A DNA stretch of 64,000 nt. Origin: Hyphomicrobiales bacterium. Its GTDB lineage: Bacteria > Pseudomonadota > Alphaproteobacteria > Rhizobiales > Beijerinckiaceae. Made by a program: the position numbers and the translations under genes. How positions within the stretch are numbered: position 1 is the stretch's first letter; each line of letters starts with the position of its first letter. The notes under the pieces were generated by a model. The model made no database searches. It was not told the DNA's origin and worked only from the letters and a program-made list of their open reading frames with translations. The DNA lies in assembly GCA_028290285.1 (NCBI GenBank), contig JAQGKD010000003.1:1-64000 (forward strand), in the 5' to 3' direction. Shown here piece after piece: positions 34,915 to 43,582 of this stretch.

Positions 34915-37900
34915 TCAGGCGGCGCGCCGCTCAGGCAGCGCCTTGGCTCCAGCCGGGGCCGCCGCCTCCCTGTCGCGGCCGCGCAGGCGGGCGACGCCGC
35001 GCGAGACCAGGCGGGAGAACCTCTCCATGTAAAGATAGAGCACCGGCGTCACGAAGAGCGTGAGCGTCTGCGAGACGATGAGGCCGCCGACCACGACGAC
35101 GCCGAGCGGCTGGCGCAGTTCGGCGCTGGCCCCCTGTCCGATGGCGATGGGCAGCGTGCCCATGATCGCGGCCAGGGTGGTCATCATGATCGGCCTGAAC
35201 CGCAGCAGGCAGGCGTGATAGATCGCGTCCCGTGGCTCCTGTCCCTCGCGTTGCAGATCCAGCGCGACGTCGATCATCATGATCGCGTTTTTCTTGACGA
35301 TGCCGATCAGCATCAGCAAGCCGATCATCGCGATCACGCTGAGGTCGATCCCGAATAGCGCCAGCGTCCCGAGCGCCCCCATGGCGGCCGAGGGCAGGCC
35401 GGTGAGGATCGTCAGAGGATGCACGAAGCTTTCGTAGAGAATGCCGAGCACGATGTAGATCGTGACGATGGCGGCTGTGAGCAGAATCGTCTGGTTGGCC
35501 AGAGAATCCTGGAAGGTCTTGGCCGTTCCCGTGAAGGTGGTCGAGACGGAACTCGGCACGTTCAGCTGGTTCTTGATCTCGTCGATGCGCTGCGTCGCCT
35601 GCCCCAGAGAAACGCCCTCAGGCAGGTTGAAGGAGACGGTGACGGCGGTCAGCTGTCCCAGCTGGTTGACGCTGAGCGGGCCGGTCGTGCGGTCCACATG
35701 CGCCACTGCGCTGAGCGGCACCAGCTTGCCGTTGGCCGCGCGGATGCGGATGAGATCGAGTTGCGAGGGCGACCAGTTGATGTCCGGGTTGAATTCGAGC
35801 AGCACGGAATAGCTGTCGCCCGTCGTGTAGATGGTCGAGACCTGCCGCGTGCCGAAGCCGGAATAGAGGGTCGAGCGGATCGTGTCCGCGCCGATGCCCA
35901 GCGCGCTGGCCTTGTCCATGTCGACGTTCAGTGTGGCTTGCAGCGCATTGTTCTGCAGATCGCTCGCGACGTCGGCGAAGTTGGGATCGGCGCTCATGGC
36001 GGCAGCTAGCTTCTGCGACCAGGGATAGAGCTGGTCCTGGTGCACCGATTGCATCACGAACTGGTACTGGCTCTTGGACGCGCGCCCGCCAATCCGCAGG
36101 TTCTGCACGGGCACCATATACGCCGAAATACCAGGCACCTTCGCCAGATCGCGCCGCAACGAGGACATGACCGTGTCCAGCTTCGGGCGATCCTTCTGGG
36201 GGTTCAGCTCGACAAAGAGCCTGCCTGTGTTCATCGACGACGACCCGCCTGAGCTGCCGGCCGTAGAGGCGACATGCGCCACATAGGGCGACTTCTGGAA
36301 CACGTCCGAAACCTGCTGTTGCAGCTTGGTCATGGCATCGAAGGAAATGTCCTGGCGTGCTTCGGTGGAGACGCTGATCTGGCCGATGTCCTCCTGCGGG
36401 AAGAATCCCTTGGGCACTATCATGAACAGCCAGACGGTCATGCCCAGCGTGGCGAAGAAAAGCACGAGCATCGCCGGCTGGTAGCGCAGCGCCACCTTCA
36501 ACGCGCGGTCGTAGCCGTTGAGAACGCGATCGAAGCCACGTTCCAGAAAGCCTTTCTTTTCAGGCTCGGCATGCGCCTTCGGGACGCTGAGCAGCAGCGA
36601 ACAGAGCATGGGGGTCAGTGTCAGCGACACGAAGGCGGAGGCGGCGATGGCGGTCGTCACCACGACGGCGAACTCGTTGAAGAGACGCCCGATGACACCG
36701 CCCATCAGCAGGACCGGGATGAAGACCGCGACGAGCGACACGGTGATGGACACGATGGTGAAGCCGATCTCGCGGCTGCCCTTGAGGGCGGCCTCGAACG
36801 CGTTCATCCCATCCTCCTCCATGTGGCGGTAGATGTTCTCAAGCATGACGATGGCATCGTCCACCACGAGTCCGACCGAGAGCGTCAGCGCCAGCAGCGA
36901 GATGTTGTCGATGGAGAAGCCGAACATGTACATCGCGCCGAGCGTGGCGACGATGGAGATCGGCACTGCGAGGCTCGGGATGATTGTCGCGGACACGCGG
37001 CGCAGGAAGAGGAAGATCACCATGATAACCAGCGCGATGGTCAGGCCGAGCGTGAATTGCACATCCTCCACGGCCGAGCGGATCGATGTCGAGCGGTCGT
37101 TGAATGCGGAAATCGTCGCCGAGGGCGGCAATTGTTCCTTGAAGTTCGGCAGCATTTTCATCACGCGATCCACGACTTCTACCGTGTTCGCATCGGGCTG
37201 GCGCTGCACCGCGAGAACGATGGCGCGCGTACCGTCGTTCCAGCTGGCGCTCTGGAAATTCTCGACGGAGTCGAGGACGGTCGCGACTTCGCCCAGGCGC
37301 ACCGAACGATTGTTGCGCGTCGAGACGATCACATTGCGAAATTGTTCCGCATTGGCCAGCTGCGTACTGGCCACGATTGTGAGCTGCTGCTGCTTGTTCT
37401 GCAGGGTCCCGACGGGCGTGTTGGCATTGGCGGCGGTGATGGCCGCCTGCACCTCATTGATGCCGATGCCGCGCGAGGCCAGCGCGTTGGGGTCGATCTG
37501 GATGCGCACCGCATATTTCTGGCTGCCGTAGATCGAAACCTGCGCCACCCCCGCGACCGTGGAGAGGGCGGGGGAGATCACCTGCTGGGCGAATGCGTCG
37601 AGCTGCGACAAGGGTGCCGTATCGCTGCGGAGAGACAGCAGCAGGATCGGCGCGTCGGCGGGATTGACCTTGCGATAGCTGGGCGAGGTCGTCATCTCGG
37701 CGGGCAATTGCTTCTGCGTGCGCGCGATGGCCGATTGCACGTCGGCGGCGGCCGCGTCGATGTTGCGGCCCAGCACGAATTCAATCGCGATCGACGTATT
37801 GCCCAGCGTCGAGGACGAGGAAATCGTGTCGATGCCGGCGATGGTCGAGAATTGCTTGATGAGCGGCGTAGCCACCGACGTGGACATCGTGTCGGGGGAC

Positions 37901-38061
37901 GCACCGGGCAATTGCGCGGAGACGTTGATGACGGGAAATTCGGTGTTGGGCAAAGCCGCCACTGGCAGGAACGAATAGGAGAAAGCGCCACCGACGATCA
38001 GCGCGGCGGACATCAATGTGGTTGCGACGGGATGGCGAATGCAGAAGTCGGAGATGTTCAT
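34915..38061 (-). CDS. RND multidrug efflux permease, MdtB/MdtC type
   Basis: Inner-membrane proton/drug antiporter of 1048 residues with twelve membrane helices and two large periplasmic loops. The N-terminus (IRHPVATTLMSAALIVGG, then FLPVAALPNTEFPVI) is of the MdtB/MdtC/MuxB kind. The proton-relay aspartates lie in GLVVDDAIVMLENIYR. It takes compounds from the periplasm or membrane and passes them to an outer-membrane channel, none of which is in the window. It is the last gene of the marR-adaptor-RND operon, 2 nt after the adaptor. Confidence 0.95.
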   Translation of the reverse strand: MNISDFCIRHPVATTLMSAALIVGGAFSYSFLPVAALPNTEFPVINVSAQLPGASPDTMSTSVATPLIKQFSTIAGIDTISSSSTLGNTSIAIEFVLGRNIDAAAADVQSAIARTQKQLPAEMTTSPSYRKVNPADAPILLLSLRSDTAPLSQLDAFAQQVISPALSTVAGVAQVSIYGSQKYAVRIQIDPNALASRGIGINEVQAAITAANANTPVGTLQNKQQQLTIVASTQLANAEQFRNVIVSTRNNRSVRLGEVATVLDSVENFQSASWNDGTRAIVLAVQRQPDANTVEVVDRVMKMLPNFKEQLPPSATISAFNDRSTSIRSAVEDVQFTLGLTIALVIMVIFLFLRRVSATIIPSLAVPISIVATLGAMYMFGFSIDNISLLALTLSVGLVVDDAIVMLENIYRHMEEDGMNAFEAALKGSREIGFTIVSITVSLVAVFIPVLLMGGVIGRLFNEFAVVVTTAIAASAFVSLTLTPMLCSLLLSVPKAHAEPEKKGFLERGFDRVLNGYDRALKVALRYQPAMLVLFFATLGMTVWLFMIVPKGFFPQEDIGQISVSTEARQDISFDAMTKLQQQVSDVFQKSPYVAHVASTAGSSGGSSSMNTGRLFVELNPQKDRPKLDTVMSSLRRDLAKVPGISAYMVPVQNLRIGGRASKSQYQFVMQSVHQDQLYPWSQKLAAAMSADPNFADVASDLQNNALQATLNVDMDKASALGIGADTIRSTLYSGFGTRQVSTIYTTGDSYSVLLEFNPDINWSPSQLDLIRIRAANGKLVPLSAVAHVDRTTGPLSVNQLGQLTAVTVSFNLPEGVSLGQATQRIDEIKNQLNVPSSVSTTFTGTAKTFQDSLANQTILLTAAIVTIYIVLGILYESFVHPLTILTGLPSAAMGALGTLALFGIDLSVIAMIGLLMLIGIVKKNAIMMIDVALDLQREGQEPRDAIYHACLLRFRPIMMTTLAAIMGTLPIAIGQGASAELRQPLGVVVVGGLIVSQTLTLFVTPVLYLYMERFSRLVSRGVARLRGRDREAAAPAGAKALPERRAA

Positions 38062-38063
38062 GT

Positions 38064-39278
38064 CTACTCCTTGCTCGACTGCGCGGCTTGGCTCGGCTGC
38101 GCGGCCTGGCTCGCCTGCGCGGCCTGGCTGACCTTGGTGCCCGCTTCCGACGTGACGATCTTTGCGCCGTCGCGGAGACGCAGCTGCCCGTCGATCACGA
38201 CCTGGTCGCCAGCCGCGAGACCCTCGAGAATTTCCATGTTTCCACCCTCGGATGCGCCGATCTTCACGTTGCGCAATTCGGCAGTCTTGTCCGCCTTGGC
38301 AACGAAGACATAGGGGCCCTTCTGGCCCTGCTGGATCGCGATGGCCGGCGCGACCAGGGCGTTTTCGTGCACAGCGGTATCAAGTTCGACGTCGAGATAT
38401 TTGCCGGGCCAGAGCCTGAAGCCGGGATTGTCGAAGAGCGCCTTCGCCGTGATCGTTCCGGTGGATTGATCGACCGACGAATCGATGAACACGAGCTTGC
38501 CTGTCGCGATCACCTGCCCTGCGTCCAGTGCGCGCACAGGCACGCTGTCGGGGCGGGCCAGGGCTTTCTGCAGATCGATGAGTTCGCGCTCGGGCAGCGT
38601 GAAGGTCACCCGGATAGGGTCCATGCTCGTGATCGTCACGAGGCCGGCGCCGGTGTCGCTGGTCGAAACCAGATTGCCGGGCGTGATCGGAACCGCGCCC
38701 GCGCGACCGGTGATGGGCGCGTAGATCTTGGTGTAGGACAGGCGCACGCGATCGGAGTCCAAAGTCGCCTTGTCTCCCAGAACGGTGGCGGCTGCGGATC
38801 GCGCATCGGCTGTCGCCTGATCGAATTGCTGCTGGGTGCCCGCGTTCTTCTCCAGCAGTTGCTGGTAGCGTCTCAGATCGTTTTCAGCGCGCGTCTGCAG
38901 GGCCTGGTCGCGCGCGAGCTGTGCTTCGTCCTTGGCGACCTGCGCCGCCAGTTCGCGGTCGTCCAGGGTGAAGAGAAGGTCACCCTTCTTCACCATCTGG
39001 CCTTCCTTGAAGTGTTGAGTGAGCATCTGGCTGACGACGCGCGATTTCACGACGACGGTCTGCTCGGGCTCGACCCAGCCGAAGGATCTCTGGCGGATGG
39101 GCAGGTTCATCTGCGTGACATTCGACGTGACGACGCCGATCGCGGCATCGCCCCCGCCGCGCCGTCCCTGCGCCTGCTGCCGGGCAGCGCCCGTCTTGGA
39201 GCCGCCCAGATAGCCGTAATGCCAGGCTCCGGCGGCAACAGCGACGCACAGCAGAAGTAGCACGAGAAACTTGCGCAT
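38064..39278 (-). CDS. RND efflux periplasmic adaptor subunit
   Basis: Membrane-fusion protein of 404 residues (HlyD/AcrA family). An N-terminal membrane anchor (3-20) is followed by a barrel-sandwich half (VEPEQTVVVKSRVVSQ), a coiled-coil hairpin (about 100-175, with RYQQLLEKNAGTQQQFDQA) and a beta-barrel part with AVPITPGNLVS. It bridges the inner-membrane pump to an outer channel. The tail contains a short repeat (SQAAQASQAAQPSQAAQSSKE-like, three units, 38078-38133), likely disordered. It begins 4 nt after the marR gene. Confidence 0.94.
   Translation of the reverse strand: MRKFLVLLLLCVAVAAGAWHYGYLGGSKTGAARQQAQGRRGGGDAAIGVVTSNVTQMNLPIRQRSFGWVEPEQTVVVKSRVVSQMLTQHFKEGQMVKKGDLLFTLDDRELAAQVAKDEAQLARDQALQTRAENDLRRYQQLLEKNAGTQQQFDQATADARSAAATVLGDKATLDSDRVRLSYTKIYAPITGRAGAVPITPGNLVSTSDTGAGLVTITSMDPIRVTFTLPERELIDLQKALARPDSVPVRALDAGQVIATGKLVFIDSSVDQSTGTITAKALFDNPGFRLWPGKYLDVELDTAVHENALVAPAIAIQQGQKGPYVFVAKADKTAELRNVKIGASEGGNMEILEGLAAGDQVVIDGQLRLRDGAKIVTSEAGTKVSQAAQASQAAQPSQAAQSSKE
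38078..38133 (-). repeat. Three 15-18 nt tandem repeats in adaptor C-terminus
   Basis: The DNA repeats CTGCGCGGC(T/C)TGGCTC about three times, coding SQAAQ units at the adaptor C-terminus. Slippage here could vary tail length between strains. Confidence 0.6.
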
Positions 39279-39282
39279 GAAT

Positions 39283-39798
39283 TCAGGACCCTTGGTGAAT
39301 GTGCGTGCGAGGTTCGAGCGGACGTGACGTCGTCTCGGACTCTGTCGTGATGTCGCGTTGGCCGTGCGCGGTCAGGTGCTTGATGCGCTCCTTCATGCCC
39401 AGCAGCATGTCGTGGACGTTCTGCATGTCGTGCGCCGAATAGCCTTCGAGCACGTCGCCGCGAATGGAATCGCCGAGAGGATCGAGATCCTCGACGACCT
39501 GACGTCCCGCCGGAGTGAGGTACAGACGCTTCACGCGCCGGTCCTGCGCATCCGTGCGGCGTTGCAGGTAGCCCTGCTCCACGAGGCGGTCGAGCAGGCG
39601 CACGAGGGAGATCGGCTGGAGTTCGAGTTGGCCGGCAAGGTCCACCTGCGTGAGCCCCTCCTGCCTGCGCAAGCGTCCGAGCACCGCCCATTGCGCGCGC
39701 GTGGTGTTGTATTCCTTGGCTCGGTGATCGACATAGGTCTGCAGCAGACGCGATGTCTCGATCAGCTGGAAAATGAGTTCACGCCGCAGTTCTCGCAT
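39283..39798 (-). CDS. MarR family transcriptional regulator
   Basis: Winged-helix regulator of 171 residues. The helix-turn-helix lies in LTQVDLAGQLELQPISLVRLLDRL and the wing in RRTDAQDRRVKRLYLT. The family usually represses its own operon and releases DNA on binding a small aromatic or lipophilic molecule. The start at 39798 (MRELRREL) has GGGGGA 8 nt upstream; a longer frame up to 39852 would run through the operator candidate. It is the first gene of the efflux operon. Confidence 0.92.
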   Translation of the reverse strand: MRELRRELIFQLIETSRLLQTYVDHRAKEYNTTRAQWAVLGRLRRQEGLTQVDLAGQLELQPISLVRLLDRLVEQGYLQRRTDAQDRRVKRLYLTPAGRQVVEDLDPLGDSIRGDVLEGYSAHDMQNVHDMLLGMKERIKHLTAHGQRDITTESETTSRPLEPRTHIHQGS

Positions 39799-39838
39799 TA
39801 GTTTTCCCCCGCTGGGAAAGATATAGTGCGCAGGCTTA

Positions 39839-39856
39839 TCATGTGTAGGCACATGA
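39839..39856. promoter_or_regulatory. Candidate MarR operator
   Basis: A perfect 7-bp inverted repeat TCATGTG-TAGG-CACATGA lies 41 nt before the marR start and 57 nt before the divergent antiporter start. Size and place fit a MarR dimer site that could control both directions. Function is inferred from position only. Confidence 0.55.
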
Positions 39857-39912
39857 AATGAACATGCCGTGATCGCAGCTCAGCTCAAGCCAGGAAGCGG
39901 AACCGCTGCAGA

Positions 39913-41184
39913 ATGCGCGCGTTTGCAGCGATGAATTCGTACACCATCGTCCTGACGAGCTTCGGCTTCATCGTCCTGCTCACCGCCTGGTTGCCCATGG
40001 TGTTCAAGGCACTGCCCTTGAGCCTTCCGATATTTTGCGTCGCGCTGGGGGCCATTGTCTTTCTCGTGCCAGGCATCCCCGGCTTGCCCCCGCAGCCGCA
40101 GAATTTCCTGACTGCGACGGAGCGCCTCACCGAGCTCGTGGTTCTCGTCGCCCTGACAGGTGCCGGTCTCAAGCTCGACCGGAAGCTCGATTGGAAGAAG
40201 TCGAAGGCAACGTGGCGGCTGCTTGGCGTTTCGATGCTGCTGACGATCGCAGGGATTGCTGTCCTTGCCCACGTCCTGCTCGGTCTTGGCTGGGCGACCA
40301 GCCTGCTGCTCGGCGCGGCGCTCGCTCCGACCGATCCCGTGCTTGCCAGCGACGTGCAGGTCGGCCCACCACAGCAGGGGGGCGAGGACGAGGTGCGCTT
40401 CACGTTGACCTCCGAGGCCAGCCTCAACGACGCGCTCGCTTTTCCCTTCGTCAGCCTCGCAATCCTCATGGCTGCGACCTCCAGTACCGACGGCGAATGG
40501 CTTGTGCGCTGGTTCCTCGTCGACGTGGTCTGGACGCTCGCCGCAGGCATTTGCATCGGCTGGCTCGTCGGCCGCTTCCTCGCTTATCTCACCTTCCGGC
40601 TGCCGAACCGGACAAGGCTTTCGCGCACCGGCGATGGTTTTGTGTCGCTGGGGATGACCTTCATTGCGTTCGGGCTGACGCAAATGGTCGAGGGCTCCGG
40701 CTTCCTGGCCGTTTTTGTCGCCGCGCTCGCGTTCCGCTCTGTAGAACGGGGGCACAGCTATCACGAGAAACTGCACGATTTCAGCGAGCAGTCCGAGCGC
40801 CTGCTGACGATGGTGCTGCTCGTCCTCTTCGGCGGTGCGCTCACGGGCGGCGGGCTCTTGTCGGCGGTGTCCTGGCCCGTCGTCATTCTCGCCGTTCTGG
40901 CGGTTTTCGTCGTGCGGCCGCTCAGCGGGTGGATCGGCCTTGCCGGATTGCCGATGGCGCCCGGGGAGAAAGCCGTCATCGGCTTCTTCGGCATACGTGG
41001 AATCGGTACGCTCTACTATCTCGCATACGCGCTGGGGCGGGCCCGATTCGAGGCCCCCGATGTGTTGTGGAGCACGATCGGCCTCATCATCGTCCTTTCG
41101 GTCGTGCTGCATGGCGCGACCATCACGCCGGTCATGAGCCTGCTCGACCGGCGGCGCGACAAGCTGAGCCGTCGGGGCGCCTAA
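39913..41184 (+). CDS. Cation:proton antiporter, CPA1/NhaP type
   Basis: Inner-membrane antiporter of 423 residues with about twelve helices. The core motif ALAPTDPVLASDV and the SLNDALAFP motif (with the ion-binding N-D pair) identify the CPA1 family. It exchanges Na+ or K+ for protons. It is divergent from the marR efflux operon and shares a 115-nt intergenic region with the putative operator. ATG 39913 or ATG 39931 may be the start. Confidence 0.9.
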   Translation: MRAFAAMNSYTIVLTSFGFIVLLTAWLPMVFKALPLSLPIFCVALGAIVFLVPGIPGLPPQPQNFLTATERLTELVVLVALTGAGLKLDRKLDWKKSKATWRLLGVSMLLTIAGIAVLAHVLLGLGWATSLLLGAALAPTDPVLASDVQVGPPQQGGEDEVRFTLTSEASLNDALAFPFVSLAILMAATSSTDGEWLVRWFLVDVVWTLAAGICIGWLVGRFLAYLTFRLPNRTRLSRTGDGFVSLGMTFIAFGLTQMVEGSGFLAVFVAALAFRSVERGHSYHEKLHDFSEQSERLLTMVLLVLFGGALTGGGLLSAVSWPVVILAVLAVFVVRPLSGWIGLAGLPMAPGEKAVIGFFGIRGIGTLYYLAYALGRARFEAPDVLWSTIGLIIVLSVVLHGATITPVMSLLDRRRDKLSRRGA

Positions 41185-41198
41185 AGAATGCGCCCGTA

Positions 41199-41215
41199 TT
41201 TTAGCTCAGCTAAAA
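41199..41215. promoter_or_regulatory. AT-rich perfect palindrome
   Basis: TTTTAGCT-C-AGCTAAAA is a perfect 8-bp inverted repeat with one central base, 15 nt past the antiporter stop. Its symmetry suits a protein dimer, but it lies between convergent genes, so it may instead end transcription. Confidence 0.45.
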
Positions 41216-41309
41216 ATATATGTAAGGTCCCGTATTGTACCGCTTACGCCTAATTTGGGTTCCTGGCACCCATGGGAGTCCGGGGGTGATTCTAACGGAA
41301 AGCAGGTAG

Positions 41310-41636
41310 CTAATCCTCGATCGTGAGCAAGGTACGGACGATATCGACAATCTGACGTTTCTGCCCAGGCGTTGCCTGCGACCATAACCCCCAGAAGCTT
41401 TCCGTTTCGGCAGGTTCCCGGATCAGGAGATCGTGGGGCTCGCAAGTGAAAACCCCCGCCAGCGCTTCCAGCATAGGTTGCGTGTAGCTGATCTCGCCAC
41501 GCTCAAGCTGGGAGAGCGAACCAGCGGTCACACCGACCCGCTCGGCGACCGTCTCAAGGGTCATGCCGCGATGTTTGCGCCATGCGCGAATCCGGGTCGC
41601 CCGCGTTGTCGCAGGGTTTACTCTAACCTTTGCCAT
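41310..41636 (-). CDS. XRE-type helix-turn-helix regulator
   Basis: Small DNA-binding protein of about 108 residues. The helix-turn-helix is MTLETVAERVGVTAGSLSQLERG, followed by YTQPMLEALAGVF and a conserved end with FWGLWSQATPGQKRQIVDIVRTLL. This type is common in alphaproteobacteria as a phage-repressor-like regulator of unknown target. ATG 41636 is chosen, but a TTG at 41654 is possible. The neighbouring palindrome at 41199 could be its operator. Confidence 0.85.
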   Translation of the reverse strand: MAKVRVNPATTRATRIRAWRKHRGMTLETVAERVGVTAGSLSQLERGEISYTQPMLEALAGVFTCEPHDLLIREPAETESFWGLWSQATPGQKRQIVDIVRTLLTIED

Positions 41637-41716
41637 ACCCCTTTGATATTCCAAGATTTCCGGTTTGTCCCGGCAGTAGAGCTAAAAAGTGCACCGCAAT
41701 ATTACTAAAGCTGTGC

Positions 41717-41813
41717 TATAAAATTGCATCCGTTGGAGGGAGCGCGACGTCGCGGGTGATCTACAGGCTTCCGAAGCCGCTGCTGATCGTCCTGACGGTC
41801 AGCCGGGCTTTTT
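41717..41813 (+). ncRNA. Candidate small RNA with attenuator-like terminator
   Basis: A plus-strand -10-like box TATAAAAT (41717-41724) is followed by a 12-nt palindrome CGCGACGTCGCG (41743-41754) and two exclusive hairpins. AAGCC at 41774-41778 can pair with GGCTT at 41766-41770 or with GGCTT at 41806-41810. The latter forms a stem with nine further pairs (41782-41790 with 41795-41803) that ends in a T-tract (41809-41813). No plus-strand gene follows, so a free small RNA is likelier than an attenuator. No -35 box is obvious. Confidence 0.4.
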
Positions 41814-41931
41814 CTCTCGAGCGTCCGGAGCGGGCTGTCATTCAGCTCAGGCGGCGTATGGGGCGTCTGCTTTCTCAGAAAGCGTCGCGCGGCCGAGCGG
41901 CGTCAGAGAAGCTGACGCCTGCCACACGGCT

Positions 41932-42339
41932 TCAGTGCATCGCGCGCTCGGCCTCGATCAACAGGTCGAGGGGGTACCAGGGCTGACGCAGTCGTGCGGC
42001 ACCGACAGGCAATTCCGTGTCGCGCATGCAGGCGGGATCGAAGGAGACGAGCACTCTGATCCAGGGCCAGTCACGCGAGATCTGGTGTGCGAGTTCCTGC
42101 GCTTCCTCACCGCTCGCCGCCTCGGCGAAAACGAGGCGCAACTTCTGAGCGTGGCGTGCGAGCAAGGCTGTCGCCTGGAGGAAGTCCACGGCTTCGATCA
42201 CGTGGTAGCCGCTTTCCTCGATCAGCGTCGAGGCGATATGGCGGGTGATTTCTCGCTCCCCGATGACAAGGGCTCGCGCTGTTCTACGGGATTGTTGGCC
42301 CACGGCTTCCTCCTGTGGCGACGGCGCGTCTGAGACCAT
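41932..42339 (-). CDS. Degenerate receiver-domain protein
   Basis: Protein of about 135 residues that folds like a CheY-type receiver (ARALVIGEREITRHIASTLIEESGYHVIEAVD) but lacks key residues. The acidic pair is replaced by E28 and E30, and E73 stands where the phosphorylated aspartate should be (LVFAEAASG). It cannot be phosphorylated in the normal way. The start ATG 42339 lies 14 nt after a normal receiver gene. It has no output domain, so it may act by protein contact. Confidence 0.75.
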   Translation of the reverse strand: MVSDAPSPQEEAVGQQSRRTARALVIGEREITRHIASTLIEESGYHVIEAVDFLQATALLARHAQKLRLVFAEAASGEEAQELAHQISRDWPWIRVLVSFDPACMRDTELPVGAARLRQPWYPLDLLIEAERAMH

Positions 42340-42353
42340 TGTGCCGGGCGCTC

Positions 42354-42965
42354 CTAGTTTCGGGGAGCCGGGTCGGTGTCGGGCTTCGAGCCGTGGCTCT
42401 CGCCTTCTTCCGAGGCGGTGGCTGGCTGCCCGGCGGGCTTCGGAGCTTCGCCGAGAAATGCTTCCAGCTGGTCCGACATCGGTTCCGGCGATGGTTCGTT
42501 GTAAAGCGAGCGCAGGGTCTCTCCCACGAGTTGCGAATTGGCCGTCACCGCCATTCGGCGCTGGATCGCTTCCCACCGGCTTTCCGGGGAGGAGGGCGGG
42601 GGCAGGCTCTCGCCGCCAGCCACGGCGACGATGGCGCTCAGCATGGCCTCCATCCTGCCCTTCGCAATAACGGGAAAATTGCCCTGTCGGCCGGAAATTT
42701 CGAGAAGATCCCCGTAGCCGGTGAGAATGGCGATGGGAAGCTGCGGATGAGAGTCCCGGGCGCGTTCGGCCACCTCGATTCCCATCATGCCGGGCATCGC
42801 GTAGTCGACGAGGAAGACGTCGAATGGCTCCCCCTGCAGGGCTTCCAGAGCCTCAGGCCCGCTCCTCACGGAACGAACGTGATGACCTGCTTCCTCGATT
42901 TCTTCGGCAATGACACCGCGGACCAGCGGGTCGTCGTCGGCCAGCAAGATCATGAGAGAAGTCAT
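42354..42965 (-). CDS. Response-regulator receiver protein without DNA-binding domain
   Basis: Protein of 203 residues with a complete receiver domain (1-120): acidic pocket D10-D12 (LADDDP), phosphorylated D54 (VDYAMPG), T82 (LTG) and K102 (IAKGRM). The last 80 residues are proline/serine-rich with one helix (SRWEAIQRRMAVTANSQLVGETL) and no known output domain. AAGG stands 8 nt before ATG 42965. It heads a two-gene operon with the degenerate receiver; no histidine kinase is next to it. Confidence 0.87.
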   Translation of the reverse strand: MTSLMILLADDDPLVRGVIAEEIEEAGHHVRSVRSGPEALEALQGEPFDVFLVDYAMPGMMGIEVAERARDSHPQLPIAILTGYGDLLEISGRQGNFPVIAKGRMEAMLSAIVAVAGGESLPPPSSPESRWEAIQRRMAVTANSQLVGETLRSLYNEPSPEPMSDQLEAFLGEAPKPAGQPATASEEGESHGSKPDTDPAPRN

Positions 42966-43127
42966 GCGTGACGCCTTCGGCATTTGAGGCGGTTTTCGGG
43001 AGTCGGGCTGGGTAACTGCGGATACTCCGTTATCCCCCTTGTCAACACACATTTAGTCGCACGGTTCCGTACGTGATGTGCGTTGCAGCACGTCGCGCGT
43101 CCCGTTAGCCCCGCTACGGCCACTCAC

Positions 43128-43505
43128 TCACTGGTATTGGCGCGGGTACGGGGTGCGGACACGTTGCTGATGCCGAGTGCGGTATTGCGGCTTAGGATTG
43201 CCCAGGGCGTTGGGGCCGAGGGAGCGTTCGTACGGCGTGGGCACCAGATGCTGGTGGCGGCTGACACGCGGCGACGGGTTGAGGCCGCTGCGACTCCCGA
43301 GCGCATTGGGGCCGAGCGAGCCCTCATAGGGCGAGGGCACCAGATGCTGATGGCGGCTGACGCGCGGGGACGGGTCTATGCCTACGTCGCTGCCCGACTG
43401 GGCCGGAAGGGGTATGGGAACGATGCCCTGGCCAGCCGCTGGCAGCGCGATCGATAGTCCGGCCATTATCGTGAAAGCGAAGAGTTTTGCGGGGAGCGCG
43501 TCCAT
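43128..43505 (-). CDS. Secreted repeat protein of unknown function
   Basis: Protein of 125 residues. A signal peptide (1-26, cut after PAAGQ) is followed by two near-identical 26-residue units PSPRVSRHQHLVPxPYExSL plus GPNALG (45-70 and 77-102) and a partial third unit (111-124). It is rich in Pro, His, Arg and Tyr, likely unfolded or cell-wall bound. I do not recognise the family. No cysteine is present. It is a single gene between the receiver operon and putA. Confidence 0.72.
   Translation of the reverse strand: MDALPAKLFAFTIMAGLSIALPAAGQGIVPIPLPAQSGSDVGIDPSPRVSRHQHLVPSPYEGSLGPNALGSRSGLNPSPRVSRHQHLVPTPYERSLGPNALGNPKPQYRTRHQQRVRTPYPRQYQ
43201..43380 (-). repeat. Direct tandem repeat, 96-nt period, inside the secreted protein gene
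   Basis: Two copies of an about 80-nt block (TTGGGGCCGAG at 43210 and 43306) have a 96-nt period, in frame (32 codons). The repeat is coding, not CRISPR, and may change copy number by slippage or recombination. Confidence 0.8.
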
Positions 43506-43582
43506 GTGTCGTCACTTTCAGATTGCAGGCGTTGCCGCTGAAAAACCACGGGCTACGCAAGCAGTTCCCTGAGCCGGGACCA

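Noticed and set aside
43201-43380. CRISPR-like direct repeats
   Set aside because: Only two copies with a 96-nt in-frame period, inside a coding region with a signal peptide; no cas genes nearby.
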